From Corynebacterium pacaense (GTDB lineage: Bacteria; Actinomycetota; Actinomycetes; Mycobacteriales; Mycobacteriaceae), in contig NZ_LT821240.1 in the NCBI RefSeq assembly GCF_900169525.1, positions 1,411,108 to 1,475,107 of the forward strand: 64,000 nt of DNA, written 5' to 3'. The position numbers were made by a program, and so were the translations under genes. The notes under the pieces are model-generated. The model did not search any database. It was not told the origin of the DNA and worked only from the letters and a program-made list of their open reading frames with translations. The first letter of the stretch is position 1. Each line of letters begins with the position of its first letter. Shown one piece after another: positions 37,688-46,396 of the stretch.

Positions 37688-39106
37688 GTGAGCAAAGAAC
37701 CTGAAAAATCAACCCGCCCGGACAACCCGGGCGTAGTTGCACCGACCGCGGCATCCGAAGCGGCCGGTACCGGCGCCACCCCGGACAGTGACATCTCCGA
37801 TACCCTGCTCAATGCCGTCGAGGGAAACCGGGAGATCTCCCCGGCCCTTACGGATCCGGGAGAGGATGAACTCATCCCGGCGAAGAGTCCGGTCTCCCCG
37901 GGTGACGGGGTCACCGACCGTGGAGTCATCCTCGGCCGTGACGGGCGCTGGCTCTCCGGCTGGGCGCTCCGCTTCATCGTCCTGGTGATCGCCGGTTTCA
38001 TCGCACTGCGCATGCTCGGCTACATTTGGACCGGACTGCTGCCGGTCCTGCTTGCACTGCTGGTGTCCACGGTGCTCTGGCCCCCAGTGAAGTGGATGCG
38101 GGCGCACGGAGTCCCCGCGGCACTCGCCGCCCTCCTGACGATTGTCGGTTTCTTCGCGATCATCGGCGGTATCTTCACTGCGATGGCACCCAGCGTGGCA
38201 TCGCAGACGGAGGAGCTGGTTGACCAGGCGACCGAGGGGTTGAACTCCCTAAGCGACTGGATCCAGGGCCCCCCGCTGAACATCGATGTGGGTCAGTTCG
38301 ATCAGGCGATCAACGACATCACCTCCTTGCTGCAGGATCAGTCCACCACCATCGCCTCGGGTGTCTTCAGCGGACTGTCCACCGCCTCCTCGGTGGTGGT
38401 CACACTTGTCGTGATGCTCGTCCTGACCTTCTTCTTCCTCAAGGACGGGACGAAGTTCCTGCCCTGGATGCGGAAGTTCACCGGGGAGAACGCGGGGTGG
38501 CACCTGACCGAGGTGCTCACCCGCACCTGGAATACCCTGGCCGGGTTCATCCGCGCGCAGGCGATCGTTTCACTCGTGGACGCGGTGTTCATCGGACTCG
38601 GCCTGCTCGTGCTGGGGGTTCCGATGGCACTCGCACTTGCGGTGATCACCTTCTTCGCCGGCTTCATCCCTATCATCGGTGCCTTCACCGCCGGGGCCCT
38701 GGCGGTGGTCATCGCGCTGGTGACCAACGGAATCACCAACGCGCTGCTCGTCCTCGCGCTGATCATCCTGGTCCAGCAGATCGAGGGCAATGTCCTCTCC
38801 CCGTTCCTCCAGTCCAAGGCGATGAACCTGCACGCGGCCATCGTCCTACTGTCTGTCACCGTCGGCGGTACCCTGTTCAACATCATCGGTGCCTTTCTTG
38901 CGGTGCCCGTCGCGGCGACGATCGCGGTGTGGATCCGCTACCACTCCGAGATGGTCGCGCTGCGCGCCGGCGAGATCACGATCGACGATATCGAGATAGC
39001 CACCGCGAAGGGCGCACCGACCAGCATCAACAGCCAGGAGGCCTTTGCCTCGGTGCGCAAGAGACTGGCCCAGATCGGACGGCGCAGGCCGGGTTCAAAG
39101 CACTAG
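37688..39106 (+). CDS. AI-2E family transporter (UPF0118/YdbI-type permease)
   Basis: The 472-residue protein begins at GTG 37688 with a polar ~90-residue N-terminus, then about eight hydrophobic segments typical of the AI-2E exporter family, including VALVTNGITNALLVLALIIL and LSPFLQSKAMNLHAAIVLLS. Members export varied small solutes or act in Na+/H+ exchange; AI-2 itself is not implied. CATAGT lies 8 bases before the GTG, suggesting a leaderless transcript. Its TAG stop is the CTAG target of the IS5-family element that follows. Confidence 0.8.
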   Translation: MSKEPEKSTRPDNPGVVAPTAASEAAGTGATPDSDISDTLLNAVEGNREISPALTDPGEDELIPAKSPVSPGDGVTDRGVILGRDGRWLSGWALRFIVLVIAGFIALRMLGYIWTGLLPVLLALLVSTVLWPPVKWMRAHGVPAALAALLTIVGFFAIIGGIFTAMAPSVASQTEELVDQATEGLNSLSDWIQGPPLNIDVGQFDQAINDITSLLQDQSTTIASGVFSGLSTASSVVVTLVVMLVLTFFFLKDGTKFLPWMRKFTGENAGWHLTEVLTRTWNTLAGFIRAQAIVSLVDAVFIGLGLLVLGVPMALALAVITFFAGFIPIIGAFTAGALAVVIALVTNGITNALLVLALIILVQQIEGNVLSPFLQSKAMNLHAAIVLLSVTVGGTLFNIIGAFLAVPVAATIAVWIRYHSEMVALRAGEITIDDIEIATAKGAPTSINSQEAFASVRKRLAQIGRRRPGSKH

Positions 39107-39747
39107 GGCGTGTTTGATAAATGGTTCAGCCAGGCGACCATCGCTCTACACATCACCCCAGACCGGAACACCACACATAATTTGTCGTAGCGAGTAGCTA
39201 TACCTCGCCAGTTCTTGAACTCACAGAACCGACGTTCCACCACGTTACGACCCCTATAGGAAGTCGCGTCGAACTTCGGAGGCCGGCCACCCTTCGAGCC
39301 TTTCCGCTGTCTGTTCCGGATCCGGTCATCAGGCTCCGGGATGGTCACCTTGACCCGGTGTTTCCGGCACCAAGAGCGCACTTCCCGCGAGGAATACGCC
39401 TTGTCACCGCGTAGTTCATCCGGCCGGGTACGCGGCCGACCGATCGGCCGAGGAACCCACAGGCCCTCCAATAAGGGAACCGCCTGCGGGTTGTCACCGG
39501 CGTGACCAGGGCCGATCAAGATCACCAGGGGCAGGCCCTGCCCATCGACTAGGGCATGGGTCTTGGTTGATAGCCCACCCCGGGAGCGTCCGAAACCGTG
39601 GTCAGGCCGCTCGGTCAGCCGATTGTTGTAATTCGACAAAGCCCCCTGTGTGGCGGGTGATATTCGTAGCGTGCTGATGGGCACGACTGATCGTCGAGTC
39701 GATGCTGACCGACCAATCCACCAGGCCTTGGTGGTCGGCTGCGGCAA
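39103..39747 (-). CDS. IS5-family transposase, second frame (OrfB)
   Basis: This frame overlaps OrfA by about 146 bases and carries the rest of the DDE domain: GFGRSRGGLSTKTHALVDGQ, the second Asp in RGDKAYSSREVRSW and the Glu in YRGRNVVERRFCEFKNWRGI. Real translation probably comes from a frameshift near 39602-39640 producing an OrfA-OrfB fusion. Its stop lies at the left terminal repeat. Confidence 0.82.
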   Translation of the reverse strand: MPQPTTKAWWIGRSASTRRSVVPISTLRISPATQGALSNYNNRLTERPDHGFGRSRGGLSTKTHALVDGQGLPLVILIGPGHAGDNPQAVPLLEGLWVPRPIGRPRTRPDELRGDKAYSSREVRSWCRKHRVKVTIPEPDDRIRNRQRKGSKGGRPPKFDATSYRGRNVVERRFCEFKNWRGIATRYDKLCVVFRSGVMCRAMVAWLNHLSNTP

Positions 39748-39997
39748 TCAGGGGGGTCACGATCTCATCGAAGGTGCCGTCTTTGGCCATACGGTTGTGC
39801 CAGTGGTAGACGGTCTGCCAGGATCCGAAGCATTCCGGCAGGTCACGCCAGGGAATACCGCAGCGGATCCGGTAGATGATGCCTTCGAGCATGAGTCGGG
39901 GGTCGGAGAAGGGGCGACCCTTTTTGCCGGTGCGATGGGGCAGCTTATCGGAGATCAGGGCCCATTGGTCATCGGTGAGAAGTTGGAAGCGCGACAC
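39602..39997 (-). CDS. IS5-family transposase, first frame (OrfA)
   Basis: From GTG 39997 the frame reads SRFQLLTDDQWALISDKLPH then TGKKGRPFSDPRLMLEGIIY, a DUF4096-type N-terminal domain. It also contains the first catalytic Asp in VSIDSTISRAHQHATN and ends in the region shared with OrfB. The frame is open up to 40030 (TTG), but the start agrees with the miniature element's ATG. Confidence 0.85.
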   Translation of the reverse strand: MSRFQLLTDDQWALISDKLPHRTGKKGRPFSDPRLMLEGIIYRIRCGIPWRDLPECFGSWQTVYHWHNRMAKDGTFDEIVTPLIAAADHQGLVDWSVSIDSTISRAHQHATNITRHTGGFVELQQSADRAA

Positions 39998-40068
39998 GGG
40001 ATCTATGGTCCCATGCCACGCTACCCTCAATTATCAGACACGCCCTAGGCCCCATCCGGATATGAAAG

Positions 40069-40113
40069 AAGCCGTGGTCCGAGCACTGAACATTCAGGCT
40101 CGGGCCACGGCTT
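40069..40113 (-). terminator. Terminator of the leftward sugar-acid operon
   Basis: A 16-bp stem with one mismatch (AAGCCGTGGTCCGAGC / GCTCGGGCCACGGCTT) and a 13-base loop lies 22 bases after the gntP stop. On the minus strand it is followed by TTCTTTCAT. Confidence 0.82.
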
Positions 40114-40134
40114 GATCCGCTTATGGAAGCTGTG

Positions 40135-41469
40135 TCAGATCACCGCGTACACACCCCAGCTGAGAATGAACCCGACCAGCGAGAACACCGTGGACAGCAG
40201 TGTCCAGGTCTGCAGGCCCTGCTTGACCGTCAACCCCTGGTATCTGGTGACGATCCAGAAGCCGGAGTCGTTGACGTGCGAGAGGCCCAGCGAGCCGAAC
40301 CCGATGACCAGTGCGATGAGCGCGGCGTGGACCCCGTCGATGCCGGCATCGACGATCGGGGTGGCCAGCAGACCGGCCGTGGTCAGCATCGACACCGTCG
40401 CCGAGCCCTGGGAGGCGCGAAGCGCCAGCGCCATCAGATAGGCGGTGAGGATCAGAGGCATGTTCGTGTCCACCAGAAGGTCGGAGAGCACCTGGCCGAT
40501 ACCTGATTTCACCAGCACGCCGGCGAAGGCACCGCCGGCACCGGTGACGAAGATGACGATCGCCACGGCGGGCAGCGCTGAATCGATCAGCGATGATCCC
40601 CTGGACAGCGACCACCCCTGCTGGCGGCCGATCACAATCCATGCAATGATCACCGCGGTGAGCAGGGCGACCGGGGCGGCGCCGACGAATGCGATGATCT
40701 CGTGGGCCGTGGACCCCTCGACGGTGACCAGGGACCCCGCTGTTCCCACGAGTATCTGGACGATCGGAAGCAGAATCACTCCGATCACGGTCCATGCGGA
40801 GGGCGGATTCGTCACCGCCTCGGGGGTCTCGGTTGCCGGGGAGTCGCCGAGCACCATCCGGTCGACGTTGAACAGCTTGGCCGCGAAGTAGCCGATGACA
40901 ACGGTGATCGCCGCCAGGGGCAGGCCGCTCGCGAGCATGGTGCCGATTTCCGCACCGACGATCTCGGCGGCGGCAACGGGTCCGGGGTGCGGGGGCAGGG
41001 TCACGTGGACGGTGAGCAGCGTCCCGGCGACCGGCAGCCCGATCTTCAGGGGGTTGATGCCCGCCGTTCGCGCGAAGCCGAAGACGATCGGCGCCAGAAT
41101 GATGAACCCGACATCGAAGAACACCGGGATGCCGAGAATGAAGGCGGCGGCGACAATGGCCGCGACCACATGCCTGGCACTGAGTTTTCCGGTGAAGTAC
41201 CGGGCAAGTGCGTCCGCGCCACCGGATGCCTCGATGATCCGCCCCAGCATCGCCCCCAGGCCGACAACGACCGTGACAGATCCGAGCGTGTTCCCGATGC
41301 CACCGGTGACGACGCCGACAGATTCCGACAGCGGGATGCCGGAGAGGACCGCGGTGGCCAGTGCCACGACGAGCAGGGCGACGAATGCGGGGACCCTGAG
41401 CCAGATGACCATGACCAGCAGCAGCACCACGGCCGCCAGCCCCAGCCCGAGGAGAGCGAGACCTGTCAT
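40135..41469 (-). CDS. GntP family sugar-acid:H+ symporter
   Basis: The 444-residue membrane protein has about twelve hydrophobic segments and GntP-family landmarks: GLGAMLGRIIEASGGADALA, HVTLPPHPGPVAAAEIVGAE and LALRASQGSATVSMLTTAG. The family imports gluconate and other aldonates. It overlaps the dehydrogenase gene by 4 bases and belongs to a unit with a LtnD-type dehydrogenase and an OtnK-type kinase. A four-carbon acid such as threonate or erythronate is more likely than gluconate. Confidence 0.88.
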   Translation of the reverse strand: MTGLALLGLGLAAVVLLLVMVIWLRVPAFVALLVVALATAVLSGIPLSESVGVVTGGIGNTLGSVTVVVGLGAMLGRIIEASGGADALARYFTGKLSARHVVAAIVAAAFILGIPVFFDVGFIILAPIVFGFARTAGINPLKIGLPVAGTLLTVHVTLPPHPGPVAAAEIVGAEIGTMLASGLPLAAITVVIGYFAAKLFNVDRMVLGDSPATETPEAVTNPPSAWTVIGVILLPIVQILVGTAGSLVTVEGSTAHEIIAFVGAAPVALLTAVIIAWIVIGRQQGWSLSRGSSLIDSALPAVAIVIFVTGAGGAFAGVLVKSGIGQVLSDLLVDTNMPLILTAYLMALALRASQGSATVSMLTTAGLLATPIVDAGIDGVHAALIALVIGFGSLGLSHVNDSGFWIVTRYQGLTVKQGLQTWTLLSTVFSLVGFILSWGVYAVI

Positions 41470-42362
41470 CCCTCAAGCCTTTCCGGTGCGATGACGCGGA
41501 TGATGGAGGAATCGTCCTGCGCACCCATGCCGCGAACCAGACCGGCGAGGTATTCCTGTTCGGCCGCCGCCGCCAGGGGTACCCCGATGCCCGCCCTGCG
41601 CGCGGCATCTGTCACGATTCCCATGTCTTTGACAAAAATGTCGAGGCGGCTTTTGACTTCCACCGGCTCGTCTCCGTAGGCCCCGAGCATCCTCTCGCCA
41701 CGGTCGCCGAGCATGAACGACGCAGCGGCACCGCCCATCAGTGCCTCGAGCGCCGTCTTCTCATCCAGGCCGAGTCGGTTGGCCAGCGCGAGGGCCTCCC
41801 CGGCCGCGGCGATGTGGATTCCGCACAGCAGCTGGTTGACGGTCTTCATCGCCTGGCCCTTGCCGGCTTCCGCTCCCACCCTGACCAGGGTCGATGACAT
41901 CGCCTCGAGCACCGGCAGCGCCGATTGGTAGGCGGCGTCGTCCGCCCCTACGGTGACCAGCAGGTCGCCGAGACCCGCACGCACCGGGCCGCCGGAGACG
42001 GGGGCGTCGACAAGGTGGATCGAGCGTTCACGCAGCAGTGGCAGCACCGAGGCAATCGCCTCGATCCCCACGGTCGAGGTGACCATGACCGTCGAACCTG
42101 GTCGCATCACCTCGGCGATGCCCCGCTCGCCGAAGAGTGCGTCCTCCAGCTGCGCCTGGTTGCGCACCGCGAGCAGCACCAGGTCCGCGCCTGTCGACGC
42201 CTCCCTGACATCGGTGTGGACGTCGATTCCGGCTTCCCGGCCGAGCGCGAGACGCTCGGCGGAGATGTCGACACCGCGGACGGTGAACTCCGCAGCGAGA
42301 TGCCCGGCCATGGGCAGGCCCATGGCACCGAGGCCGACGACGGTGACGGTTGTTGTGTTCAT
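41466..42362 (-). CDS. Beta-hydroxyacid dehydrogenase, LtnD-like (threonate dehydrogenase family)
   Basis: The 298-residue enzyme has the NAD motif VVGLGAMGLPMAGHLA, the substrate loop DAPVSGGPVRAGLGDLLVT and the catalytic Lys in GKGQAMKTVNQLL, all typical of the 3-hydroxyisobutyrate dehydrogenase superfamily. Next to an OtnK-type kinase this points to LtnD, which oxidises L-threonate (or a close four-carbon acid) at C2. It overlaps gntP by 4 bases and follows the kinase gene by 14. Confidence 0.85.
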   Translation of the reverse strand: MNTTTVTVVGLGAMGLPMAGHLAAEFTVRGVDISAERLALGREAGIDVHTDVREASTGADLVLLAVRNQAQLEDALFGERGIAEVMRPGSTVMVTSTVGIEAIASVLPLLRERSIHLVDAPVSGGPVRAGLGDLLVTVGADDAAYQSALPVLEAMSSTLVRVGAEAGKGQAMKTVNQLLCGIHIAAAGEALALANRLGLDEKTALEALMGGAAASFMLGDRGERMLGAYGDEPVEVKSRLDIFVKDMGIVTDAARRAGIGVPLAAAAEQEYLAGLVRGMGAQDDSSIIRVIAPERLEG

Positions 42363-42376
42363 GATGGGACTCCTTG

Positions 42377-43816
42377 TTACTGTGCTCGGGAAAGGGTGGA
42401 CACGACATCAACGAGTGAGCGGTCATTGCCGACGTTGCCTGCGAAGACGATGTAGGGAACGCCCGCGGCGGGGCCGTCGTCAAGCCTCCACATCGAGATG
42501 ATGCCCGGCTGCATCGGACCGACGACGGTGGCACGCGTCATCTCCAGGCCGCGCGAAGCCACATCGGAGGAGGTGATTCCCCCCTTGGCGATGACAAATC
42601 GCGGCGTGACCGCATAGACGGTGATGTTGACAATGTGGATGAGGGCCGCCGACACCGACCTGGCTATGGACAGCGATTCCTCGGCGTCAGCGCCCGTGAC
42701 CAGCTCACGAGAGGTGTGGAGAACCACGTTTCCCCTCTGGAGCTCGGCGATGACGCATCCGGCCAGTTCATCGAGGTACCCCGCACTCCCCTCGGAGAGG
42801 ACCCGGCGCACATCCAGCTCGATCACGCGGGCACCCCCGGCTTCCATAAGCGCGCCGAGCTGCCGGGTGGTGGTGGGCACATGTGAACCGACCACGATCA
42901 AACCACCGAGCGTATCGACGGCGGCCGTGCACGCCCTGCCGACGGCGGCCGCGTCCAGCGGCCTGGGCACCTCCTGGCCGATCCGGGCGCGCATGAAGGG
43001 CGGTCCGACGCGGTAGATGAAGTGGGCCCCCGCCGATTCCGCCTCGATGATGCCCAGTGACAGCTGCCGGAGATCGTTCTCGGTGACCGCGTCAGCGACG
43101 ATGGGCTGGCGATGATCCGCCCTGAGCAGCACTTCGGCGATCCTTTTCGCACCGGACCGGATGGTATCGAGGGTCAGTCGGATGACGTCTCCTGCGGCGA
43201 TCCTCCCGCCGGTCTTCTCCTCCACCCACGCGCCGAGATCACTGCTGGTGTAGCCGAAGGTGGCGTCGTCCGCGAACTCGGATTCGCCGACCAGGATGAA
43301 ATCCCCCGTACCGTCGCCGGCGTAGTGCACGCCACCGATGGTGATCCGACCGGCGTCCCCGAAGGCCGGAACAATGATGATTCCGTTGACTCCCTCGCCA
43401 TGGGCTTCGACGCGGTCCGCCAGGGTATCCGGCTCCAGGGGGAAATGGCCCCGGAGCGTGGAGTCGCTGCGCGAGACGAAGGTTACCCTGAGGTTGTTCT
43501 CCCTGGCCACAGCCAGTGCGGCGTCGGCGACGTCGATGTTAATCCGCTCCGCGTCCGCGGCGGAGAGGGATCGCGAGTTGGTCATCACGTAGATCGCGGG
43601 CGAGCCCTGGGCGAGGGCCCACTCCAGATCTCGTTTCTCCCAACGGGTGAGCACGGGCAGACCGGCGATGGACTGGGTTCCGGTGGGATCATCGTCAAGA
43701 ACGACGAACACGGGTTCGGCCGGATTGGCGTCCGCGGCGGCGCGAACCGTGGCGGCCCCCACCTGCGCCTCCGGGGGGTAGTCGCGGAGAAGCTCCGCAA
43801 GGTCAAAAGTCTTCAT
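42377..43816 (-). CDS. Four-carbon acid sugar kinase (OtnK/DUF1537 family)
   Basis: The 479-residue protein has the DUF1537 N-terminal domain with FVVLDDDPTGTQSIAGLPVL and SRSDSTLRGHFPLEPDTLAD, and the C-terminal nucleotide-binding domain with FVIAKGGITSSDVASRGLEM. OtnK enzymes phosphorylate 2-oxo- or 3-oxo-tetronates at O4. AGGAAGTGGAG directly precedes the ATG. It is the first gene of the kinase-dehydrogenase-permease operon, and palindromes lie just upstream. Confidence 0.88.
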   Translation of the reverse strand: MKTFDLAELLRDYPPEAQVGAATVRAAADANPAEPVFVVLDDDPTGTQSIAGLPVLTRWEKRDLEWALAQGSPAIYVMTNSRSLSAADAERINIDVADAALAVARENNLRVTFVSRSDSTLRGHFPLEPDTLADRVEAHGEGVNGIIIVPAFGDAGRITIGGVHYAGDGTGDFILVGESEFADDATFGYTSSDLGAWVEEKTGGRIAAGDVIRLTLDTIRSGAKRIAEVLLRADHRQPIVADAVTENDLRQLSLGIIEAESAGAHFIYRVGPPFMRARIGQEVPRPLDAAAVGRACTAAVDTLGGLIVVGSHVPTTTRQLGALMEAGGARVIELDVRRVLSEGSAGYLDELAGCVIAELQRGNVVLHTSRELVTGADAEESLSIARSVSAALIHIVNITVYAVTPRFVIAKGGITSSDVASRGLEMTRATVVGPMQPGIISMWRLDDGPAAGVPYIVFAGNVGNDRSLVDVVSTLSRAQ

Positions 43817-43837
43817 TCTCCACTTCCTAAAGTCATT

Positions 43838-43852
43838 AGACCTCTGAGGTCT
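43838..43852. promoter_or_regulatory. Palindromic operator before the OtnK-type kinase gene
   Basis: AGACCTC-T-GAGGTCT is a perfect 15-bp dyad 22 bases upstream of the kinase start. Its position suits an operator for the FCD-GntR regulator encoded directly upstream. Confidence 0.6.
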
Positions 43853-43879
43853 TAGGACATGAATCTAGGCGTTGTGGGA

Positions 43880-43897
43880 CATAAAGTGAAATTTATG
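43880..43897. promoter_or_regulatory. Second inverted repeat in the kinase promoter region
   Basis: CATAAA-N6-TTTATG is a perfect 6-bp dyad 28 bases further upstream, in an AT-rich stretch that probably contains the -10 region. It could bind another regulator such as one of the IclR proteins. Confidence 0.4.
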
Positions 43898-43980
43898 TGA
43901 TGAGCATAACAATCCGAGGGAAGAACTGGACGTCGTCATGGACCTCCATCCCCGGGTCGCCGTCGGAGTGTCACGGGTCC

Positions 43981-44673
43981 CTATTCCAGATGGGCGGCGA
44001 TATCCTCACTGGTCTGATCCATATGCGCACGCATGGCGTTCTTCGCCCCCTCCTCATCGCGGGCCTCAATCGCAGCGAGTATCTCCCTGTGATGCCAGCT
44101 CGCGTGCTCGCGGATCTCCGGAATAGAACTGGTGAGTTCACGGGAGGCGACGAGCGCATCGTTGAGCGGCTGCATAATCGCGGTCAGGAAGGGATTCCTG
44201 GTGGCCAGGAAAATCTGGTGATGGAAAGCCATGTCGGAGTCCCTGCAGGTGGAGGCGTCACCCACGGCTGAGGCGGCATCATAGATCTGCACCTGCCTGT
44301 GCATCTCCGCAATGTCCGCGCTTGTGGCGCGACGCGCGGCGTGCCCGCAGGAGCCGACCTCGATCATCCGGCGGATCTCCACCAGATGATCCCCGACCTC
44401 CTTCTCACTCATGTCGCGGGAGACCATGCAAACCAGTGTCTCCACACTGCGCCACTGCTCCCGCGGAAGAAGAAAGGTTCCGCGACCGTGACGGACATCG
44501 ACGATCCCTCGGTCGGAGAGGATCCGGATCACCTCACGCATCGTCGGACGGGATACATCAAGATAGGCGGCAAGATCCGCCTCTGCGGGAAGCGGGGTTC
44601 CCACCGTGAATTCACCGGCGGCGATACCATCGAGCATACGGTCGATCCCCTGAGACACCAGATCCCTGCGCAT
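43981..44673 (-). CDS. GntR-family regulator (FCD/FadR subfamily)
   Basis: The 230-residue protein has a GntR winged helix (TVGTPLPAEADLAAYLDVSR then PTMREVIRILSDRGIVDVRH) and an all-helical FCD domain with the metal-binding His and Asp pattern (DSDMAFHHQIFLATRNPFL; HASWHHREILAAIEARDEEG). FCD regulators sense sugar acids and other carboxylates. It lies immediately upstream of the kinase operon on the same strand and is its most likely repressor. Confidence 0.92.
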   Translation of the reverse strand: MRRDLVSQGIDRMLDGIAAGEFTVGTPLPAEADLAAYLDVSRPTMREVIRILSDRGIVDVRHGRGTFLLPREQWRSVETLVCMVSRDMSEKEVGDHLVEIRRMIEVGSCGHAARRATSADIAEMHRQVQIYDAASAVGDASTCRDSDMAFHHQIFLATRNPFLTAIMQPLNDALVASRELTSSIPEIREHASWHHREILAAIEARDEEGAKNAMRAHMDQTSEDIAAHLE

Positions 44674-44780
44674 GGCTCTCCTCCCTGACGGTTCTCGCGT
44701 CTACAGCATAACCGGAGCACCGGATACGCCACCACTGACCATGCGCTGACACCGGCCACGCCACCCCTCCCTTCAGACGT

Positions 44781-45533
44781 TCAGGGCAGCACCGACCGCA
44801 CCATCTCGCCCGCCCTGCCCAACGCATCGATGATGCGCGCCCGATGGGGCACCACGCTGCGCCGCACCCCCGACACCGACAGCGCCACCCTCGACTCCCC
44901 ATGCCTGACAGAGAAGGCCACGCCGAAGGCCGCGACACCTCGCGAGACATCCTCATCCGAGGAGCCGTACCCCTCGCGTCCCACCCGCGCCACCCTGCGG
45001 AGCAGCTCATCGGCGGTGGTGGCCGTGTTGGCCGACAGCTGCGGAAAGGGCGCGGCCTGCAGTACCGCGTCCACCTCATCGGGGAAGGCGCCCAGCAGTG
45101 CGAGGGATGCCGCCCCGGCGTGGCTTGGAAGTGTCATTCCGGGACGCAGGATCGGCAGCCCGATGGCACCCCCCTGCCGCCAATCGAGGCAGATCGTGGC
45201 CCCATTTCTGCGGAGGCACAGATAGCTCGTGACACCCGTCTCGTCCCTGAGGAGATCGAGGGCCGGTGCTGCCGCCCTGACCTCAGGAATCGATCGCTGT
45301 GCGCGGGCCCCGAACCGCAGCATCCTGGTGCCGAGCCCCACCGAGCCATCGGGTTGACGCACCAGGAACCCGGTGGCGGTCATCGATTCAACGATGCGGT
45401 AGATGGCGGACCGCGGAATCCCGGTCCATCCCGACAGCTCCGTGTAGGTGAGATTTCCATGTTCGGCCACGGCGTCCAGGACCGCGTCGATGTTGCGGAG
45501 CACCGGGCTCGGGGAGGATTGATGGTCAGGCAT
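44781..45533 (-). CDS. IclR-family transcriptional regulator (first of two)
   Basis: Starting at ATG 45533 the 250-residue protein has the winged helix VAEHGNLTYTELSGWTGIPR then SAIYRIVESMTATGFLVRQP and an IclR effector domain (ETGVTSYLCLRRNGATICLD, GYGSSDEDVSRGVAAFGVAF). It overlaps the second IclR gene by 8 bases. IclR proteins regulate carbon catabolism by sensing pathway metabolites. Together with its neighbour and the split transketolase it forms one unit. Confidence 0.9.
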   Translation of the reverse strand: MPDHQSSPSPVLRNIDAVLDAVAEHGNLTYTELSGWTGIPRSAIYRIVESMTATGFLVRQPDGSVGLGTRMLRFGARAQRSIPEVRAAAPALDLLRDETGVTSYLCLRRNGATICLDWRQGGAIGLPILRPGMTLPSHAGAASLALLGAFPDEVDAVLQAAPFPQLSANTATTADELLRRVARVGREGYGSSDEDVSRGVAAFGVAFSVRHGESRVALSVSGVRRSVVPHRARIIDALGRAGEMVRSVLP

Positions 45534-46362
45534 CGGCGCACGGCCCGCCCGCGGGCCAGTCCCCGCCCCACCCCAGCGCCCACGATGCCGTGGCGGCACC
45601 GGACCGCACCGAGGCCCTCACCTCCTCCGCCCGTTCCCGCAGGAGCTCCCTTCGACCACTGACAGAAATCGCGGCCATGATGTCTCCGCGGTGATCGAAC
45701 ACCGCCCCGGCACAGGCGGCGATACCCGGGGTGACATCCTCGTCCGACCATGCGGTCCCGGTCATCCTCACCTCATCGATGCGGTCCAGCAACCGCCTCT
45801 TCTCATCCGCATCGCCCCCCAGGCGGCCGACCAGTTCGGCCCGTTCAGTATCCGGTGCGTATGCGAGCAGCACCAAAGGTGCCCCGCCCCGCCCGAGCGG
45901 AAGCGAATCCCCCAGGCGCAGTACCAGTGAGCGCACGGCGGTCCCCTCCATCCTGTCGATACAGACTGCGTTCCCACCGGACCGCACGCAGAGAAAGGTC
46001 GTCTCACCGGTGGCCTCATGCAGTCCAGCCAACGCCGGTGCCACAACGCTGCGGATGTCGAGATGCCACATCACCGCGGAGGCCAGCCGGATGAAGGTCA
46101 CGCCGAGGCGGTATCGCCCACGGATATGGCTTTTCTCCACCCAGCCGAGCGAGGTGAGACTGCCGAGGAGACGGTAAACACTGCTCTTCGGCTCTCCGAT
46201 GCACTCGGCGATCTCGGCCACGGTGGGCTCACCGCGCTCCCCCATCGCCTCCAACGCCTGGTCCGCCTTGATGAATATGCTCAACCCGGCGCCGGAGTCG
46301 GGGGATCCGACGGCACGGGGAGGCGAGAGAAAGTCCGGCACATGGCTCCTGTCCACATCCAA
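45526..46362 (-). CDS. IclR-family transcriptional regulator (second of two)
   Basis: The 278-residue protein has its winged helix at about residues 30-95 (GEPTVAEIAECIGEPKSSVY then RLLGSLTSLGWVEKS) and an effector domain (TGETTFLCVRSGGNAVCIDR; MTGTAWSDEDVTPGIAACAG). It starts 34 bases after the transketolase C-subunit gene and overlaps the other IclR gene. The two IclR proteins share general layout but clearly differ in sequence, so they are old paralogues rather than a recent tandem copy. Confidence 0.9.
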   Translation of the reverse strand: MDVDRSHVPDFLSPPRAVGSPDSGAGLSIFIKADQALEAMGERGEPTVAEIAECIGEPKSSVYRLLGSLTSLGWVEKSHIRGRYRLGVTFIRLASAVMWHLDIRSVVAPALAGLHEATGETTFLCVRSGGNAVCIDRMEGTAVRSLVLRLGDSLPLGRGGAPLVLLAYAPDTERAELVGRLGGDADEKRRLLDRIDEVRMTGTAWSDEDVTPGIAACAGAVFDHRGDIMAAISVSGRRELLRERAEEVRASVRSGAATASWALGWGGDWPAGGPCADA

Positions 46363-46396
46363 CGCTGTTTGATAGAAAGTGTAGCCACGGTGGCGG

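Larger units (their letters stand above)
39103..40048 (-). mobile_element. IS5-family insertion sequence, intact
   Basis: The 946-bp unit has terminal repeats CTAGGGCGTGTTTGATAA (39103-39120) and its complement with one mismatch (40031-40048), with CTAG at both borders. Two overlapping minus-strand frames encode the transposase, as in elements that use programmed frameshifting. It sits exactly at the stop codon of the AI-2E gene. The miniature element at 14281-14507 has nearly the same ends. Confidence 0.9.

Noticed and set aside
44781..46362. Recent tandem duplication of the two IclR genes
   Set aside because: The proteins share fold but little sequence identity by eye, and their lengths and helix-turn-helix sequences differ.
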